Assembly (NCBI RefSeq): GCF_002835665.1
Contig: NZ_PIZV01000002.1
Coordinates: 115,097-179,096, forward strand
DNA length: 64,000 nt
Reading direction: 5' to 3'
From: Chryseobacterium sp. PMSZPI
GTDB taxonomy: Bacteria > Bacteroidota > Bacteroidia > Flavobacteriales > Weeksellaceae
In this document: one piece after another, positions 9,174 to 16,465 of the stretch
Layout: each line of letters starts with the position of its first letter
Numbering within the stretch: the first letter of the stretch is position 1
The notes under the pieces: model-generated
Database searches by the model: none
What the model was told of the DNA's origin: nothing
What the model saw: only the letters and a program-made list of their open reading frames with translations
Translations under genes and position numbers: made by a program

Positions 9174-9734
9174 CTATAGGCTGTCTAATGATTTTCTATT
9201 ATGGTCTTTCAGTTTTTTAAACTCGGTAGGAGTGAATCCTGTAGTATTGCGGAATTGAGTAGATAGATGTTGAACACTTTTATAGCCCAGTTTTCCTGCG
9301 ATTTCGGTAAGATTGAATTCGTTATACAAAAGAAGTTCTTTTACTTTTTCAATTTTTTGAAGAATGAAGAATTGTTCCAGAGTAATGTTCTCATTCTGGG
9401 AAAACGTCTTTGAAAGTGAACTGTAATCTTTATGAAGTTTTGAACTTAAAAATTCAGAAACGAGAAAGTCTTCATCAATATCAAGTTCTCTGATTTTAAC
9501 AATAATCAGATTTTTTATTTTTTCAACAAGCTGATGGGTGGAGTCCATAATTCTTTCGAAGCCGGTATCCAATAATTGCTTTTCTATCGATCCCATTTTT
9601 TCGGGAGCTACTTCGGATTCTGTTTCAACTTCACCTAGTATAACAGACTTTATTTTGACATCAGCTCTGTTAAAAATATCTTCAACTGCAGCAATACATC
9701 TACTGCAGACCATATTTTTTATGAAAATTTTCAT
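9174..9734 (-). CDS. HMA-AraC fusion transcriptional regulator
   Basis: A 186-residue protein. Residues 1-70 resemble a heavy-metal-associated domain with MVCSRC (Cys10, Cys13) at the same place as MTCSGC in copper chaperones. About 90-186 form an AraC-type double HTH: FNLTEIAGKLGYKSVQHLSTQFRNTTGFTPTEFKK is the second HTH and family signature (quoted here in parts as FNLTEIAGKLGYKS and FRNTTGFTPTEFKK). Adjacent and co-directional with the copper pump, it is plausibly a metal-responsive activator of that gene. The metal sensing is inferred from the CxxC and context. Its stop overlaps the neighbouring gene: the upstream thioesterase gene ends in its first codons (4-bp overlap). Confidence 0.88.
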   Translation of the reverse strand: MKIFIKNMVCSRCIAAVEDIFNRADVKIKSVILGEVETESEVAPEKMGSIEKQLLDTGFERIMDSTHQLVEKIKNLIIVKIRELDIDEDFLVSEFLSSKLHKDYSSLSKTFSQNENITLEQFFILQKIEKVKELLLYNEFNLTEIAGKLGYKSVQHLSTQFRNTTGFTPTEFKKLKDHNRKSLDSL

Positions 9735-10126
9735 AGTTCGCTGTTTAGTCTGTCTTTTACAAATTCAATTTTGGTTTTTCCGTGTGGAGCAGGGTTTCCA
9801 TCGGCATCCAGATTTACCATTACGATTCTTTCAACAGTAATAATAGTTTGGTGAGTCATTTTATTTCGCACATCACATCTTAACGTAATGGAAGAAGATC
9901 CAAATTGAATGGCCTCAATTCCGATTTCTATAATATCTCCTTGTTTGGCTGAACTTACGAAATTGATTTCTGAAATAAATTTAGTTACCACTTTTGTGTT
10001 TTCCAATTGGATAATAGCATATAAAGCTGCTTCTTCATCAATCCACTGCAACAATCTTCCTCCAAAAAGTGAATGATTAGGATTCAAATCTTCGGGTTTT
10101 ACCCATTTTCTAGTATGATAGTTCAT
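9731..10126 (-). CDS. Acyl-CoA thioesterase, hotdog fold (YciA/BFIT-like)
   Basis: A 131-residue single hotdog-domain protein. The segment NPNHSLFGGRLLQWIDEEAA matches the catalytic helix of YciA-type acyl-CoA thioesterases, in which Asn/His, Gly-Gly and Asp around the N-terminus of the hot-dog helix form the active site. The later strand VVTKFISEINFVSSAKQGD fits the family. The likely reaction is hydrolysis of acyl-CoA to free acid and CoA; chain-length preference is unknown. It heads the leftward run into the HMA-AraC regulator gene with a 4-bp overlap, so the two are co-transcribed. Confidence 0.9.
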   Translation of the reverse strand: MNYHTRKWVKPEDLNPNHSLFGGRLLQWIDEEAALYAIIQLENTKVVTKFISEINFVSSAKQGDIIEIGIEAIQFGSSSITLRCDVRNKMTHQTIITVERIVMVNLDADGNPAPHGKTKIEFVKDRLNSEL

Positions 10127-10221
10127 ATTTTAATAATTTGCAGTACAAATTTAATGTTAAATACTGGTGTAATCAAGAAAATCATATTCATTGATCCAAA
10201 AAGAAGTATTCATTTTCTCAA

Positions 10222-10635
10222 TCATTTTCTTTTGGAGCGCATTGCTTTTGTTTTATCAACCGAAGGATCATTTAAAAATTGTTGATATTCCTTACTTTCT
10301 ATGGGAAATAAAGCAACCTTACCTTCCGAATTATGATGAAACCCGAATCCGTATCTTTTGGCTAATGGGGAAGAGCGAAGGCATGCTTGGCCTTTGGAAA
10401 AGAACTTTTCTCTTTCTTCCTGTTTTTCATTTTCAGAAATATCATTTTTTATGGCATAACAATCAAAAATAATATCATCTGAAGAGTACTGATAAGGATT
10501 CTTACTGATTTTTTCATACTGAAGTGTAGCTATTGTTTTTTCTTTCTTTTCAGGAGGTATTTGTGCCTGAGAAGCAGGGCAGTCCTCTGCGACTTCAATG
10601 AGTGTGTTGGTGTAATTGGTAGTATGTTGTTTCAT
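10222..10635 (-). CDS. DUF6157 family protein
   Basis: A 137-residue soluble protein starting MKQHTTNYTNTLIEVAEDCP, with PYQYSSDDIIFDCYA and a RYGFGFHHNSEGKVALFP segment. These match the DUF6157 family, a small protein of unknown function found across many bacteria. The full length is as expected. The C-terminus is lysine/arginine-rich. It lies between the thioesterase gene and the small HTH gene on the same strand, each separated by spacers of about 60-95 bp. No biochemical role can be offered. Confidence 0.85.
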   Translation of the reverse strand: MKQHTTNYTNTLIEVAEDCPASQAQIPPEKKEKTIATLQYEKISKNPYQYSSDDIIFDCYAIKNDISENEKQEEREKFFSKGQACLRSSPLAKRYGFGFHHNSEGKVALFPIESKEYQQFLNDPSVDKTKAMRSKRK

Positions 10636-10656
10636 ATTAATAGAGTTGGGTTATAA

Positions 10657-10687
10657 AAAAATCTGAATCACAAAGATCCAGATTTTT
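10657..10687 (-). terminator. Probable terminator of the HTH/DUF2975 operon
   Basis: AAAAATCTG (10657-10665) pairs with CAGATTTTT (10679-10687) over a 13-nt loop. On the minus strand the stem ends in a T-run. It sits 11 bp after the HTH gene stop. The stem is short and AT-rich, so efficiency may be modest. Confidence 0.6.
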
Positions 10688-10697
10688 GAAGTAGGTT

Positions 10698-10901
10698 TTA
10701 TTCTTTATATTCTAAAATTTCTCCCGGTTGACAATCCAGCGCTTTGCAGATGGCTTCAAGAGTACTGAAACGGATTGCTTTTGCTTTGCCTGTCTTTAAT
10801 ATGGAAAGATTGGAGAGCGTAAGGTCCACTTTTTCGGAGAGTTCATTCAATGACATTTTTCTTTTTGCCATAATCACATCTAAATTTACTATAATAGGCA
10901 T
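10698..10901 (-). CDS. Small Cro/CI-type HTH regulator (YozG-like)
   Basis: A 67-residue protein consisting of one Xre-type helix-turn-helix: residues 10-60 include MSLNELSEKVDLTLSNLSIL followed by FSTLEAICKALDCQPGEIL, the usual C-terminal signature of this compact HTH family. It lies 3 bp downstream of a DUF2975 membrane-protein gene; this pair occurs together in many Firmicutes and Bacteroidota. By analogy it probably represses or regulates its own operon, and the membrane protein may modulate it. That last part is inference. Confidence 0.92.
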   Translation of the reverse strand: MPIIVNLDVIMAKRKMSLNELSEKVDLTLSNLSILKTGKAKAIRFSTLEAICKALDCQPGEILEYKE

Positions 10902-10904
10902 GGC

Positions 10905-11435
10905 TTATATTGTTAATTCATTTTCAGATTGTATTTCTATTCCTCTTTTAAATACCTGGGCAATAATAAAAATTATACCTCCAAAAAACAAATATTCCGA
11001 TCCGGAACCTATAAAATCATATACATTGTCTAATGTAACTTCCTTTTTTAGAAAATCTTCGCTATAAGAAATAGTTAATAAAGAAATAATACCGATGGCT
11101 AATGAGGAATAACTGATTTTCGTGATGAGTTTCATGATAGCTTTGCTGAAAGGAGCTTCCAAATTAAGTTTCTGGAAAATCCGGATGACAAGATAAGCCA
11201 GATAAGCTTTGTATCCTGCCAGGAAAATAATAAAAAACATCATCAGTTTATATGAATATATATTGTATTGATAAAGCTCATATAAATTAAGTCCTTCATA
11301 AAGGTTTTGGGCTCCTTCAGGGTTAATAATTGTCATTATGAATGTGAAGGTCAGGGCGCCGGCTTTAATGCATGAGCCAATAAATATTATCCAGGTGATA
11401 ACGTTCAAAATAGAAAGAATTTTTTTAGTTTTCAT
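10905..11435 (-). CDS. DUF2975 family membrane protein
   Basis: A 176-residue inner-membrane protein with four predicted transmembrane segments (about 5-28, 60-85, 105-130 and 145-165). It is typical of DUF2975. The ATG at 11435 gives the usual MKTKKILSILN start; another ATG 27 bp upstream would add an unlikely polar extension. It forms a two-gene operon with the small HTH regulator (3-bp gap). The function of the family is unknown. A perfect inverted repeat lies 33-67 bp upstream of the chosen start and is a candidate operator. Confidence 0.88.
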   Translation of the reverse strand: MKTKKILSILNVITWIIFIGSCIKAGALTFTFIMTIINPEGAQNLYEGLNLYELYQYNIYSYKLMMFFIIFLAGYKAYLAYLVIRIFQKLNLEAPFSKAIMKLITKISYSSLAIGIISLLTISYSEDFLKKEVTLDNVYDFIGSGSEYLFFGGIIFIIAQVFKRGIEIQSENELTI

Positions 11436-11467
11436 ATTGATTGTATTTTTATTTAAATACAAATATC

Positions 11468-11502
11468 AATAAAAATTTATTGAAAAACAATAAATTTTTA
11501 TT
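11468..11502. promoter_or_regulatory. Perfect 15-bp inverted repeat, candidate operator for the DUF2975/HTH operon
   Basis: AATAAAAATTTATTG (11468-11482) and CAATAAATTTTTATT (11488-11502) are exact reverse complements separated by five A. The site lies just upstream of the leftward DUF2975/HTH operon, whose last gene encodes an HTH protein. Position and symmetry suggest a binding site for that regulator. As an RNA it could also form a hairpin. Confidence 0.55.
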
Positions 11503-11599
11503 CTTTTTCAATTATGTCGAATAGAGGGACTCAACATAATGTGAGAAATACTTAAAAAAAGCTTTGATTTGAAATTTTTAATTGTATCTTGCATACGTT

Positions 11600-11607
11600 T
11601 ATATTTG
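11600..11607 (+). promoter_or_regulatory. Possible -7 box (TATATTTG) upstream of the RRM gene
   Basis: This box matches the Bacteroidota TAnnTTTG consensus and lies 78 bp before the ATG. A TTG at 11582-11584 is 15 bp upstream, a shorter spacing than usual for the -33 element. It implies a long, U-rich 5' untranslated region of about 70 nt, a feature seen in cold-shock-type genes. Confidence 0.4.
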
Positions 11608-11685
11608 GAATCAATATTTGTTCATTAATTTATGTTGTTTTTCTTTTATATACCAAATTTTTATTAATTTTTTAATTTATTTAAA

Positions 11686-12042
11686 ATGAACATTTTTGTT
11701 TCAAACATCAATTACGCAACTAAAGAGTATGAGTTGCACGATCTATTCGCAGAATTTGGTGATGTATCATCAGCTAAAATTGTAACAGACAGAGAAACTG
11801 GTCGTTCCAGAGGTTTTGGTTTCATTGAAATGGGTGATGAAGAAGGAAAGCAGGCTATTGAAGCTCTTAATCAAAAAGAATTCAACGGAAAAACATTAAA
11901 CGTATCTGAAGCTAAGCCAAGAGAAGAGAAGCCAAGAAGAAGCTTCGACAACAACAGAGGTGGAGGTTATGGTAACAACAACAGAGGTGGTGGTTACGGT
12001 AACAACAACCGTGGTGGTAACGGCGGTGGAAATCGTTGGTAA
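11686..12042 (+). CDS. RRM-domain RNA-binding protein with Gly-rich tail
   Basis: A 118-residue cytoplasmic protein. Residues 1-80 are a single RNA recognition motif with RNP2 IFVSNI (3-8) and RNP1 RGFGFIEM (44-51). The tail from about 90 is RG/NG-rich with near-identical repeats of NNRGGGYG. The architecture matches cyanobacterial and Bacteroidota Rbp proteins, which bind single-stranded RNA and often respond to cold. It is monocistronic: it is preceded by a long AT-rich leader and followed by a strong terminator. RNA targets are unknown. Confidence 0.93.
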   Translation: MNIFVSNINYATKEYELHDLFAEFGDVSSAKIVTDRETGRSRGFGFIEMGDEEGKQAIEALNQKEFNGKTLNVSEAKPREEKPRRSFDNNRGGGYGNNNRGGGYGNNNRGGNGGGNRW

Positions 12043-12048
12043 AAATAT

Positions 12049-12074
12049 AAAGCGGCTTTAAAGCCGCTTTTTTT
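12049..12074 (+). terminator. Terminator of the RRM gene
   Basis: A perfect 22-nt palindrome (AAAGCGGCTTT then AAAGCCGCTTT, 12049-12070) is followed by a T-run. It is symmetrical enough to also end transcription of the convergent leftward BlaI-type gene at 12079. Confidence 0.9.
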
Positions 12075-12078
12075 ATTA

Positions 12079-12567
12079 TTAATCTTTCTTTTTCTTCTTT
12101 TTCTTGTCTTTATCCTTATCCTTGGTTTTACCTTTTTTCTCTTTTTTAGGATTCAGGACTTCTTCAGCATACTCAAACTTAGGCTCTTCCACTTTTACTG
12201 CAGGCTTAATTTCAATTTTAAGATCAAAGTATCCTTTTAAATCATCCTGTGAAATTAATTTTTCATTAAATAAAAATTCAAGAATTTCTTTTCCTGAATC
12301 ATTGAAGAAATTATGGGAAAGTTCTTTTAACAGGAATTTTTTATATTCTTCAAAAGGGACAAGTACTGTATATTTGAAAATCCTTCCTTCTTTTATGGTA
12401 GACAAATACCCTTTTTCAACCAGTATTTTCAAATAGGTCGAAACCGTATTTTGGTGTGGTTTAGGCTCCGGGTGCTGCTCCATAACGTCCTTCAGATAGA
12501 AAGATTCCATTTTCCAAAACAGCTTCATAAAGTTTTCCTCTGCGGCAGTAAGATGATTTATTTTCAT
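12079..12567 (-). CDS. BlaI/MecI-family transcriptional regulator with Lys-rich tail
   Basis: A 162-residue protein. Residues 1-80 are a winged helix: LTAAEENFMKLFWKM and NTVSTYLKILVEKGYL match the BlaI/MecI/CopY repressor family. The middle is a predicted helical dimerisation region. The last 20-odd residues are almost pure Lys/Asp, unusual for the family. I start at the ATG at 12567, because earlier in-frame codons would run into the upstream PAP2 gene and lack homology. No BlaR1-type sensor protease is next to it. The target is unknown; the nearest upstream gene encodes a PAP2 phosphatase. Confidence 0.85.
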   Translation of the reverse strand: MKINHLTAAEENFMKLFWKMESFYLKDVMEQHPEPKPHQNTVSTYLKILVEKGYLSTIKEGRIFKYTVLVPFEEYKKFLLKELSHNFFNDSGKEILEFLFNEKLISQDDLKGYFDLKIEIKPAVKVEEPKFEYAEEVLNPKKEKKGKTKDKDKDKKKKKKKD

Positions 12568-12575
12568 AGAATTTC

Positions 12576-13178
12576 TTAATGTTGAAATTGAATATTGCAA
12601 TAAAGATAGATAAAAGATACCAAAAAAGCTATTCCGGCTCCCATAAATACTTCTTTTACGGTGTGTCTCTTCAGAATAATTCTTGTAATTCCCACCAAAA
12701 AAGCTACTCCAAGCCATAGGAGACCCATTTTCCAGTCTAACGAAAAAAATAATGCAGCAACAAATATATTAAAGGCTGTATGCATCGAACTTTTAATAAA
12801 CAGGTTGCTGATCTGAAGTGCAAAAAGAAGGATTAAAATAAAGAGCATGACCAAATCAAGGTATCCATTTCTTATATAATTAAAAATAAGATACAAAATG
12901 ACACAGACAGCAATAAATATATATAAGGTTTTTCTCTGAACCCTGTTGGAGACATCCATATTGGTATATCTTCCTGTTTTTACATTCCATACCAGCCAGA
13001 TAACAACAGGAACAATAACCATTAATAATACCGGAATAAAATAAAGCAAAGAGTCTTTAAGGTTATATTCTTTAATGCTCATATATATAAAGAAGATAAG
13101 CAGAGAAACTAAGGGATTGAAAAAATCTGAAATGATTTTCGAAACTTTGTGTAGTACTGAAGCCTGTTTTTCTTCCAT
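12576..13178 (-). CDS. PAP2-like membrane phosphatase family protein
   Basis: A 200-residue inner-membrane protein with about six hydrophobic helices. SSMHTA near residue 130 corresponds to the PSGH-type motif of PAP2 phosphatases, and TRIILKRHTVKEV near 165-177 to the SRxxxxxHxxxD motif, with Arg and His kept. The first motif is degenerate and the final Asp is replaced by Glu, so activity is uncertain. Family members dephosphorylate lipid pyrophosphates such as undecaprenyl diphosphate. It is 8 bp upstream of the BlaI-like gene on the same strand, likely one operon. Confidence 0.8.
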   Translation of the reverse strand: MEEKQASVLHKVSKIISDFFNPLVSLLIFFIYMSIKEYNLKDSLLYFIPVLLMVIVPVVIWLVWNVKTGRYTNMDVSNRVQRKTLYIFIAVCVILYLIFNYIRNGYLDLVMLFILILLFALQISNLFIKSSMHTAFNIFVAALFFSLDWKMGLLWLGVAFLVGITRIILKRHTVKEVFMGAGIAFLVSFIYLYCNIQFQH

Positions 13179-13665
13179 ATTAAAATTTAAAAATCAAATA
13201 TAAGATTATAAGACCAGACAACATATTAAAAGACTTACAAAATTGTAGGAAGAAATCAGTAAAGCATCTGGTGATTTGGGTAATGAAATTGAAGACGGAA
13301 TTTTGAAAACTATAGGTTTTTCTCCAAAAAAAGAACTGATAAAATAACCAAAAGGTGTGTTAACAATAATTAAAGATGAAAGAAGAATAGGGATAAAATG
13401 CAATGAATTTTTAATATCCCGGTCGTATTTATTATTTCACAGAAGCCACATAAACAGACTCCTTCCTTATATTATGCAGCAATAAAATATTGGGAAAAAT
13501 GTTACTTTATGACAATTTCTAAGGGTCGAAAATTAAGAATAATCCGTTCGGCCTGCAAATAGATTTTACAGAAAAAACGAAAAGTTACTTATGCATACAA
13601 TAAAAACAAAGTTTTTTTCATAATTTTGCTCAACTATTTCATCATAAAAAAGCAAGAGCTAACAC
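13179..13665. other. Divergent intergenic region upstream of pdhA
   Basis: About 490 bases between the leftward PAP2 gene and rightward pdhA. A 65-codon minus-strand open frame (13206-13403) lacks recognisable features and I do not accept it. The right part is AT-rich and holds a TAATTTTG box (13621-13628). I see no RNA gene here. Confidence 0.5.
13621..13628 (+). promoter_or_regulatory. Candidate -7 box TAATTTTG for pdhA
   Basis: This is a full match to the flavobacterial TAnnTTTG element, 37 bp upstream of the pdhA ATG, giving a leader of about 30 nt. No TTG is found at the ideal -33 distance, so the promoter call rests on the -7 box and position only. Confidence 0.5.
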
Positions 13666-14667
13666 ATGAAAGAATTTTCTAAAGAGGTATACCTGAAGTG
13701 GTATGAAGATATGACAATGTGGAGAAGGTTTGAAGACAAATGCCGTTCTCTTTATCTAAAACAAAAGATCAGAGGGTTTTTACATTTGTATAACGGTCAG
13801 GAAGCGATCCCTGCCGGATTCACACATGCAATGGATTTAACAAAGGATAGTATGATTACTGCTTACAGATGCCACATCCATCCAATGGCGATGGGAGTAG
13901 ATCCTAAGAGAATCATGGCAGAACTTTGTGGTAAAGCAACCGGTACATCCGGAGGTATGGGTGGATCTATGCACATTTTCAGTAAAGAACACCGTTTCTA
14001 TGGAGGACATGGTATCGTTGGTGGACAAATTCCTTTAGGAGCAGGTATTGCTTTTGCAGATAAATATTTCGACAGAAAAGCGGTAAACATCTGTTTCTTT
14101 GGAGATGGAGCTGCAAGACAAGGTTCATTACACGAAACATTCAACATGGCCATGAACTGGAAACTTCCTGTAGTATTTGTTGTAGAAAATAACCAATACG
14201 CAATGGGAACTTCTGTAAAAAGAACTGCAAACCACGAAGATATCTACAAATTAGGATTAGGATATGAAATGCCTTGCCTTGCTGTAGATGCAATGGATCC
14301 TGAAAAAGTGGCTGAAGCTGCTTACGAAGCAATTGAAAGAGCTAGAAGAGGTGATGGACCAACGTTCATCGAAGCAAGAACTTACCGTTACAGAGGACAC
14401 TCTATGTCTGATGCTGAGCCATATAGATCTAAGGAAGAAGTAGCTGTTCACAAGAATGATGACCCAATCGAATTGGTAAAACACAGAATTCTTGAAAACG
14501 GATGGGCTACAGAAGCTGAATTGGAAGCTATGGATAATAAGTCAAGAGACTTTGTGGATGAGTGCATCGAATTTATGGAAAACTCTCCATATCCGGAGGC
14601 AGAAAAAATCTATGAGTATGTATATGCTCAGGAAGATTATCCATTCTTAGATAAATTAGAAAACTAA
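13666..14667 (+). CDS. pdhA: Pyruvate dehydrogenase E1 component, alpha subunit
   Basis: A 333-residue thiamine-diphosphate enzyme subunit. It shows the E1-alpha hallmarks RCHIHPMAMGVDP, GGSMHIFS, GGHGIVGGQIPLGAG and the ThDP/Mg motif GDGAARQGSLHETFN...ENNQ near residues 145-172. The RYRGHSMSD segment is the regulatory loop of the E1-alpha family. With E1-beta (PdhB, not in this window) it decarboxylates pyruvate and passes the acetyl group to the E2 lipoyl arm. It lies 84 bp upstream of pdhC in the same direction. The pdhA-pdhC arrangement with pdhB elsewhere is the known flavobacterial layout. Confidence 0.97.
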   Translation: MKEFSKEVYLKWYEDMTMWRRFEDKCRSLYLKQKIRGFLHLYNGQEAIPAGFTHAMDLTKDSMITAYRCHIHPMAMGVDPKRIMAELCGKATGTSGGMGGSMHIFSKEHRFYGGHGIVGGQIPLGAGIAFADKYFDRKAVNICFFGDGAARQGSLHETFNMAMNWKLPVVFVVENNQYAMGTSVKRTANHEDIYKLGLGYEMPCLAVDAMDPEKVAEAAYEAIERARRGDGPTFIEARTYRYRGHSMSDAEPYRSKEEVAVHKNDDPIELVKHRILENGWATEAELEAMDNKSRDFVDECIEFMENSPYPEAEKIYEYVYAQEDYPFLDKLEN

Positions 14668-14680
14668 AAAATAAAAATTA

Positions 14681-14741
14681 ATTTGAAATTTGAAGTTTGA
14701 AATTTCTGAAATCTCAAATCTCAAATCTCGAATCTCAAATC
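14681..14741. repeat. Heptamer-like repeats forming a potential hairpin between pdhA and pdhC
   Basis: The left part repeats atttgaa (with variants) and the right part repeats atctcaa four times. The two halves are imperfect reverse complements (atttgaaatttgaag against atctcaaatctcaaat), so the RNA could fold between the two cistrons. It might be a slippage-prone dispersed element or adjust the pdhA:pdhC ratio; the latter is a guess. Confidence 0.55.
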
Positions 14742-14751
14742 AATATAAATT

Positions 14752-16353
14752 ATGGCAGAAGTTATTACGATGCCCCGCCTTTCTGATACAATGACGGAAG
14801 GGAAAGTGGCGAAATGGCATAAAAAAGTAGGAGATAAAGTAAAAGAAGGAGATATTTTAGCTGAAATTGAAACTGACAAAGCGGTTCAGGATTTCGAATC
14901 AGAAGTAGAAGGTACTCTTTTATACGTAGGTGTAGAAGAAGGAGGTGCTGCTGCTGTAGATTCTGTTTTGGCAATTATTGGTAATGAAGGAGAGGATATT
15001 TCAGGATTAACAGGTGGAGCTGCTGCTCCTGGTGCTGGTGCTGAAGAAAAAAAATCAGAAGAACCTAAGGCTGAAACACCGGCTGCTGAACCTGCTGCGG
15101 CAGAAGTTCCGGCAGGAGTAGAGGTGATTACAATGCCTAGACTTTCTGATACAATGACGGAAGGTAAAGTAGCTAAATGGCATAAAAATATTGGAGATAC
15201 AGTAAAAGAAGGAGATCTTCTTGCTGAGATCGAAACTGATAAAGCGGTTCAGGATTTCGAATCTGAATTTAATGGAGTATTATTGAAGCAAGGTGTTGAA
15301 GAAGGTGGTGCTGCTCCTGTAGATTCTGTATTAGCAATCATTGGTCCTGCAGGAACAGATGTTTCAGCGGTAGGAGCTCCAAAAGCTGCGGCTCAATCAT
15401 CAGAAAAACCAGCTGAACAAAAAGCTGAAGTTAAGACAGAAGAAAAAGCTGCTCCGGCTGCAAACACTTCATCTTCTGACAGAGTAGCAATTTCTCCATT
15501 AGCTAAAAAAATGGCTCAGGATAAAGGTGTTGATATCAATAGTGTTCAAGGTTCCGGAGAAAACGGAAGAATCGTTAAAAAAGATATTGAAAACTATCAA
15601 CCAAGTGCGAAGCCGACTGCTTCAGCTCCGGCTGCAAGTGCTGCTGCTCAGGTTGCGGTAAGCTTTGTTCAGGGAGAAGATACAGAGACTCCAAACTCAC
15701 AAGTAAGAAACGTTATCGCGAAACGTCTTTCTGAAAGTAAATTCTCAGCTCCTCACTATTATCTAATGGTTGAAATCAACATGGATAAAGCAATTGAAGC
15801 TAGAAAAGAGATCAATTCTATTCCGGATACGAAGATTTCATTCAACGATATGATCATTAAGGCAACAGCTATTGCTTTAAGAAAACATCCACAAGTAAAT
15901 TCAAGTTGGGCAGGTGATAAGATCATCCACAGAGGAAACATCAACGTTGGAGTGGCAGTAGCTATTCCTGACGGATTAGTAGTTCCTGTACTGAAAAATA
16001 CAGATCAAATGTCTTACACTCAGATTTCTGCAGCGGTAAAAGATATGGCTTCAAGAGCTAAGAACAAAGGTCTTAAGGCTAACGAAATGGAAGGATCTAC
16101 ATTCTCTATTTCTAACCTTGGAATGTTCGGTATCGAGACATTTACAAGTATCATCAACCAACCCAATTCTGCCATCCTTTCAGTAGGAGCAATCATCGAG
16201 AAGCCAATCGTTAAGAATGGTCAGATCGTAGTAGGTAACACGATGAAGCTTTCATTAGCTTGTGACCACAGAGTGGTAGATGGAGCTACAGGTGCTCAAT
16301 TCTTACAGACGTTAAGAACATATTTAGAAAATCCATTAACTTTGTTACTGTAA
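14752..16353 (+). CDS. pdhC: Dihydrolipoamide acetyltransferase, E2 of pyruvate dehydrogenase
   Basis: A 533-residue E2. Two lipoyl domains (about 1-80 and 122-200) carry lipoyl-lysines Lys43 and Lys164 in ETDKAVQDF. Each is followed by an Ala/Pro/Glu-rich flexible linker. A peripheral-subunit-binding domain follows (about 245-280, SPLAKKMAQDKGVD...GSGENGRI). The catalytic core is about 300-533, with DHRVVDG holding active-site His506. It transfers acetyl groups to CoA. Two lipoyl domains are common in this phylum. The two copies are highly alike in DNA and might recombine. A strong terminator follows. Confidence 0.97.
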   Translation: MAEVITMPRLSDTMTEGKVAKWHKKVGDKVKEGDILAEIETDKAVQDFESEVEGTLLYVGVEEGGAAAVDSVLAIIGNEGEDISGLTGGAAAPGAGAEEKKSEEPKAETPAAEPAAAEVPAGVEVITMPRLSDTMTEGKVAKWHKNIGDTVKEGDLLAEIETDKAVQDFESEFNGVLLKQGVEEGGAAPVDSVLAIIGPAGTDVSAVGAPKAAAQSSEKPAEQKAEVKTEEKAAPAANTSSSDRVAISPLAKKMAQDKGVDINSVQGSGENGRIVKKDIENYQPSAKPTASAPAASAAAQVAVSFVQGEDTETPNSQVRNVIAKRLSESKFSAPHYYLMVEINMDKAIEARKEINSIPDTKISFNDMIIKATAIALRKHPQVNSSWAGDKIIHRGNINVGVAVAIPDGLVVPVLKNTDQMSYTQISAAVKDMASRAKNKGLKANEMEGSTFSISNLGMFGIETFTSIINQPNSAILSVGAIIEKPIVKNGQIVVGNTMKLSLACDHRVVDGATGAQFLQTLRTYLENPLTLLL

Positions 16354-16372
16354 TTTCTAAAGCATACATACT

Positions 16373-16399
16373 AAAACCTCCCAACTGGGAGGTTTTTTT
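16373..16399 (+). terminator. Terminator of pdhA-pdhC
   Basis: AAAACCTCCCA and TGGGAGGTTTT (16373-16396) form a stem with a small loop, followed by more T. It is 20 bp after the pdhC stop. Confidence 0.88.
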
Positions 16400-16430
16400 G
16401 TTTTAATACAAATAATGTTAGTATAATGTG

Positions 16431-16461
16431 TTGTAAAATCGACAATATGTTACTATTTTTG
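16431..16461 (+). promoter_or_regulatory. Promoter with TTG...TATTTTTG giving a near-leaderless transcript
   Basis: TTG at 16431-16433 and TATTTTTG at 16454-16461 are spaced by 20 bp, which fits the flavobacterial TTG-N17-23-TAnnTTTG consensus. The -7 box ends only 4 bp before the ATG at 16466, so transcription would start at or near the A of the start codon. Confidence 0.55.
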
Positions 16462-16465
16462 AATC

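Noticed and set aside
12568..12717. N-terminal extension of the BlaI-like gene
   Set aside because: The extra 50 codons overlap the 3' end of the PAP2 gene and do not fit the BlaI family; the ATG at 12567 gives the normal N-terminus.
13206..13403. Minus-strand 65-codon open frame in the spacer upstream of pdhA
   Set aside because: It has no signal, no recognisable family pattern and no clear translation start context; its hydrophobic character is common for chance frames in AT-rich DNA.
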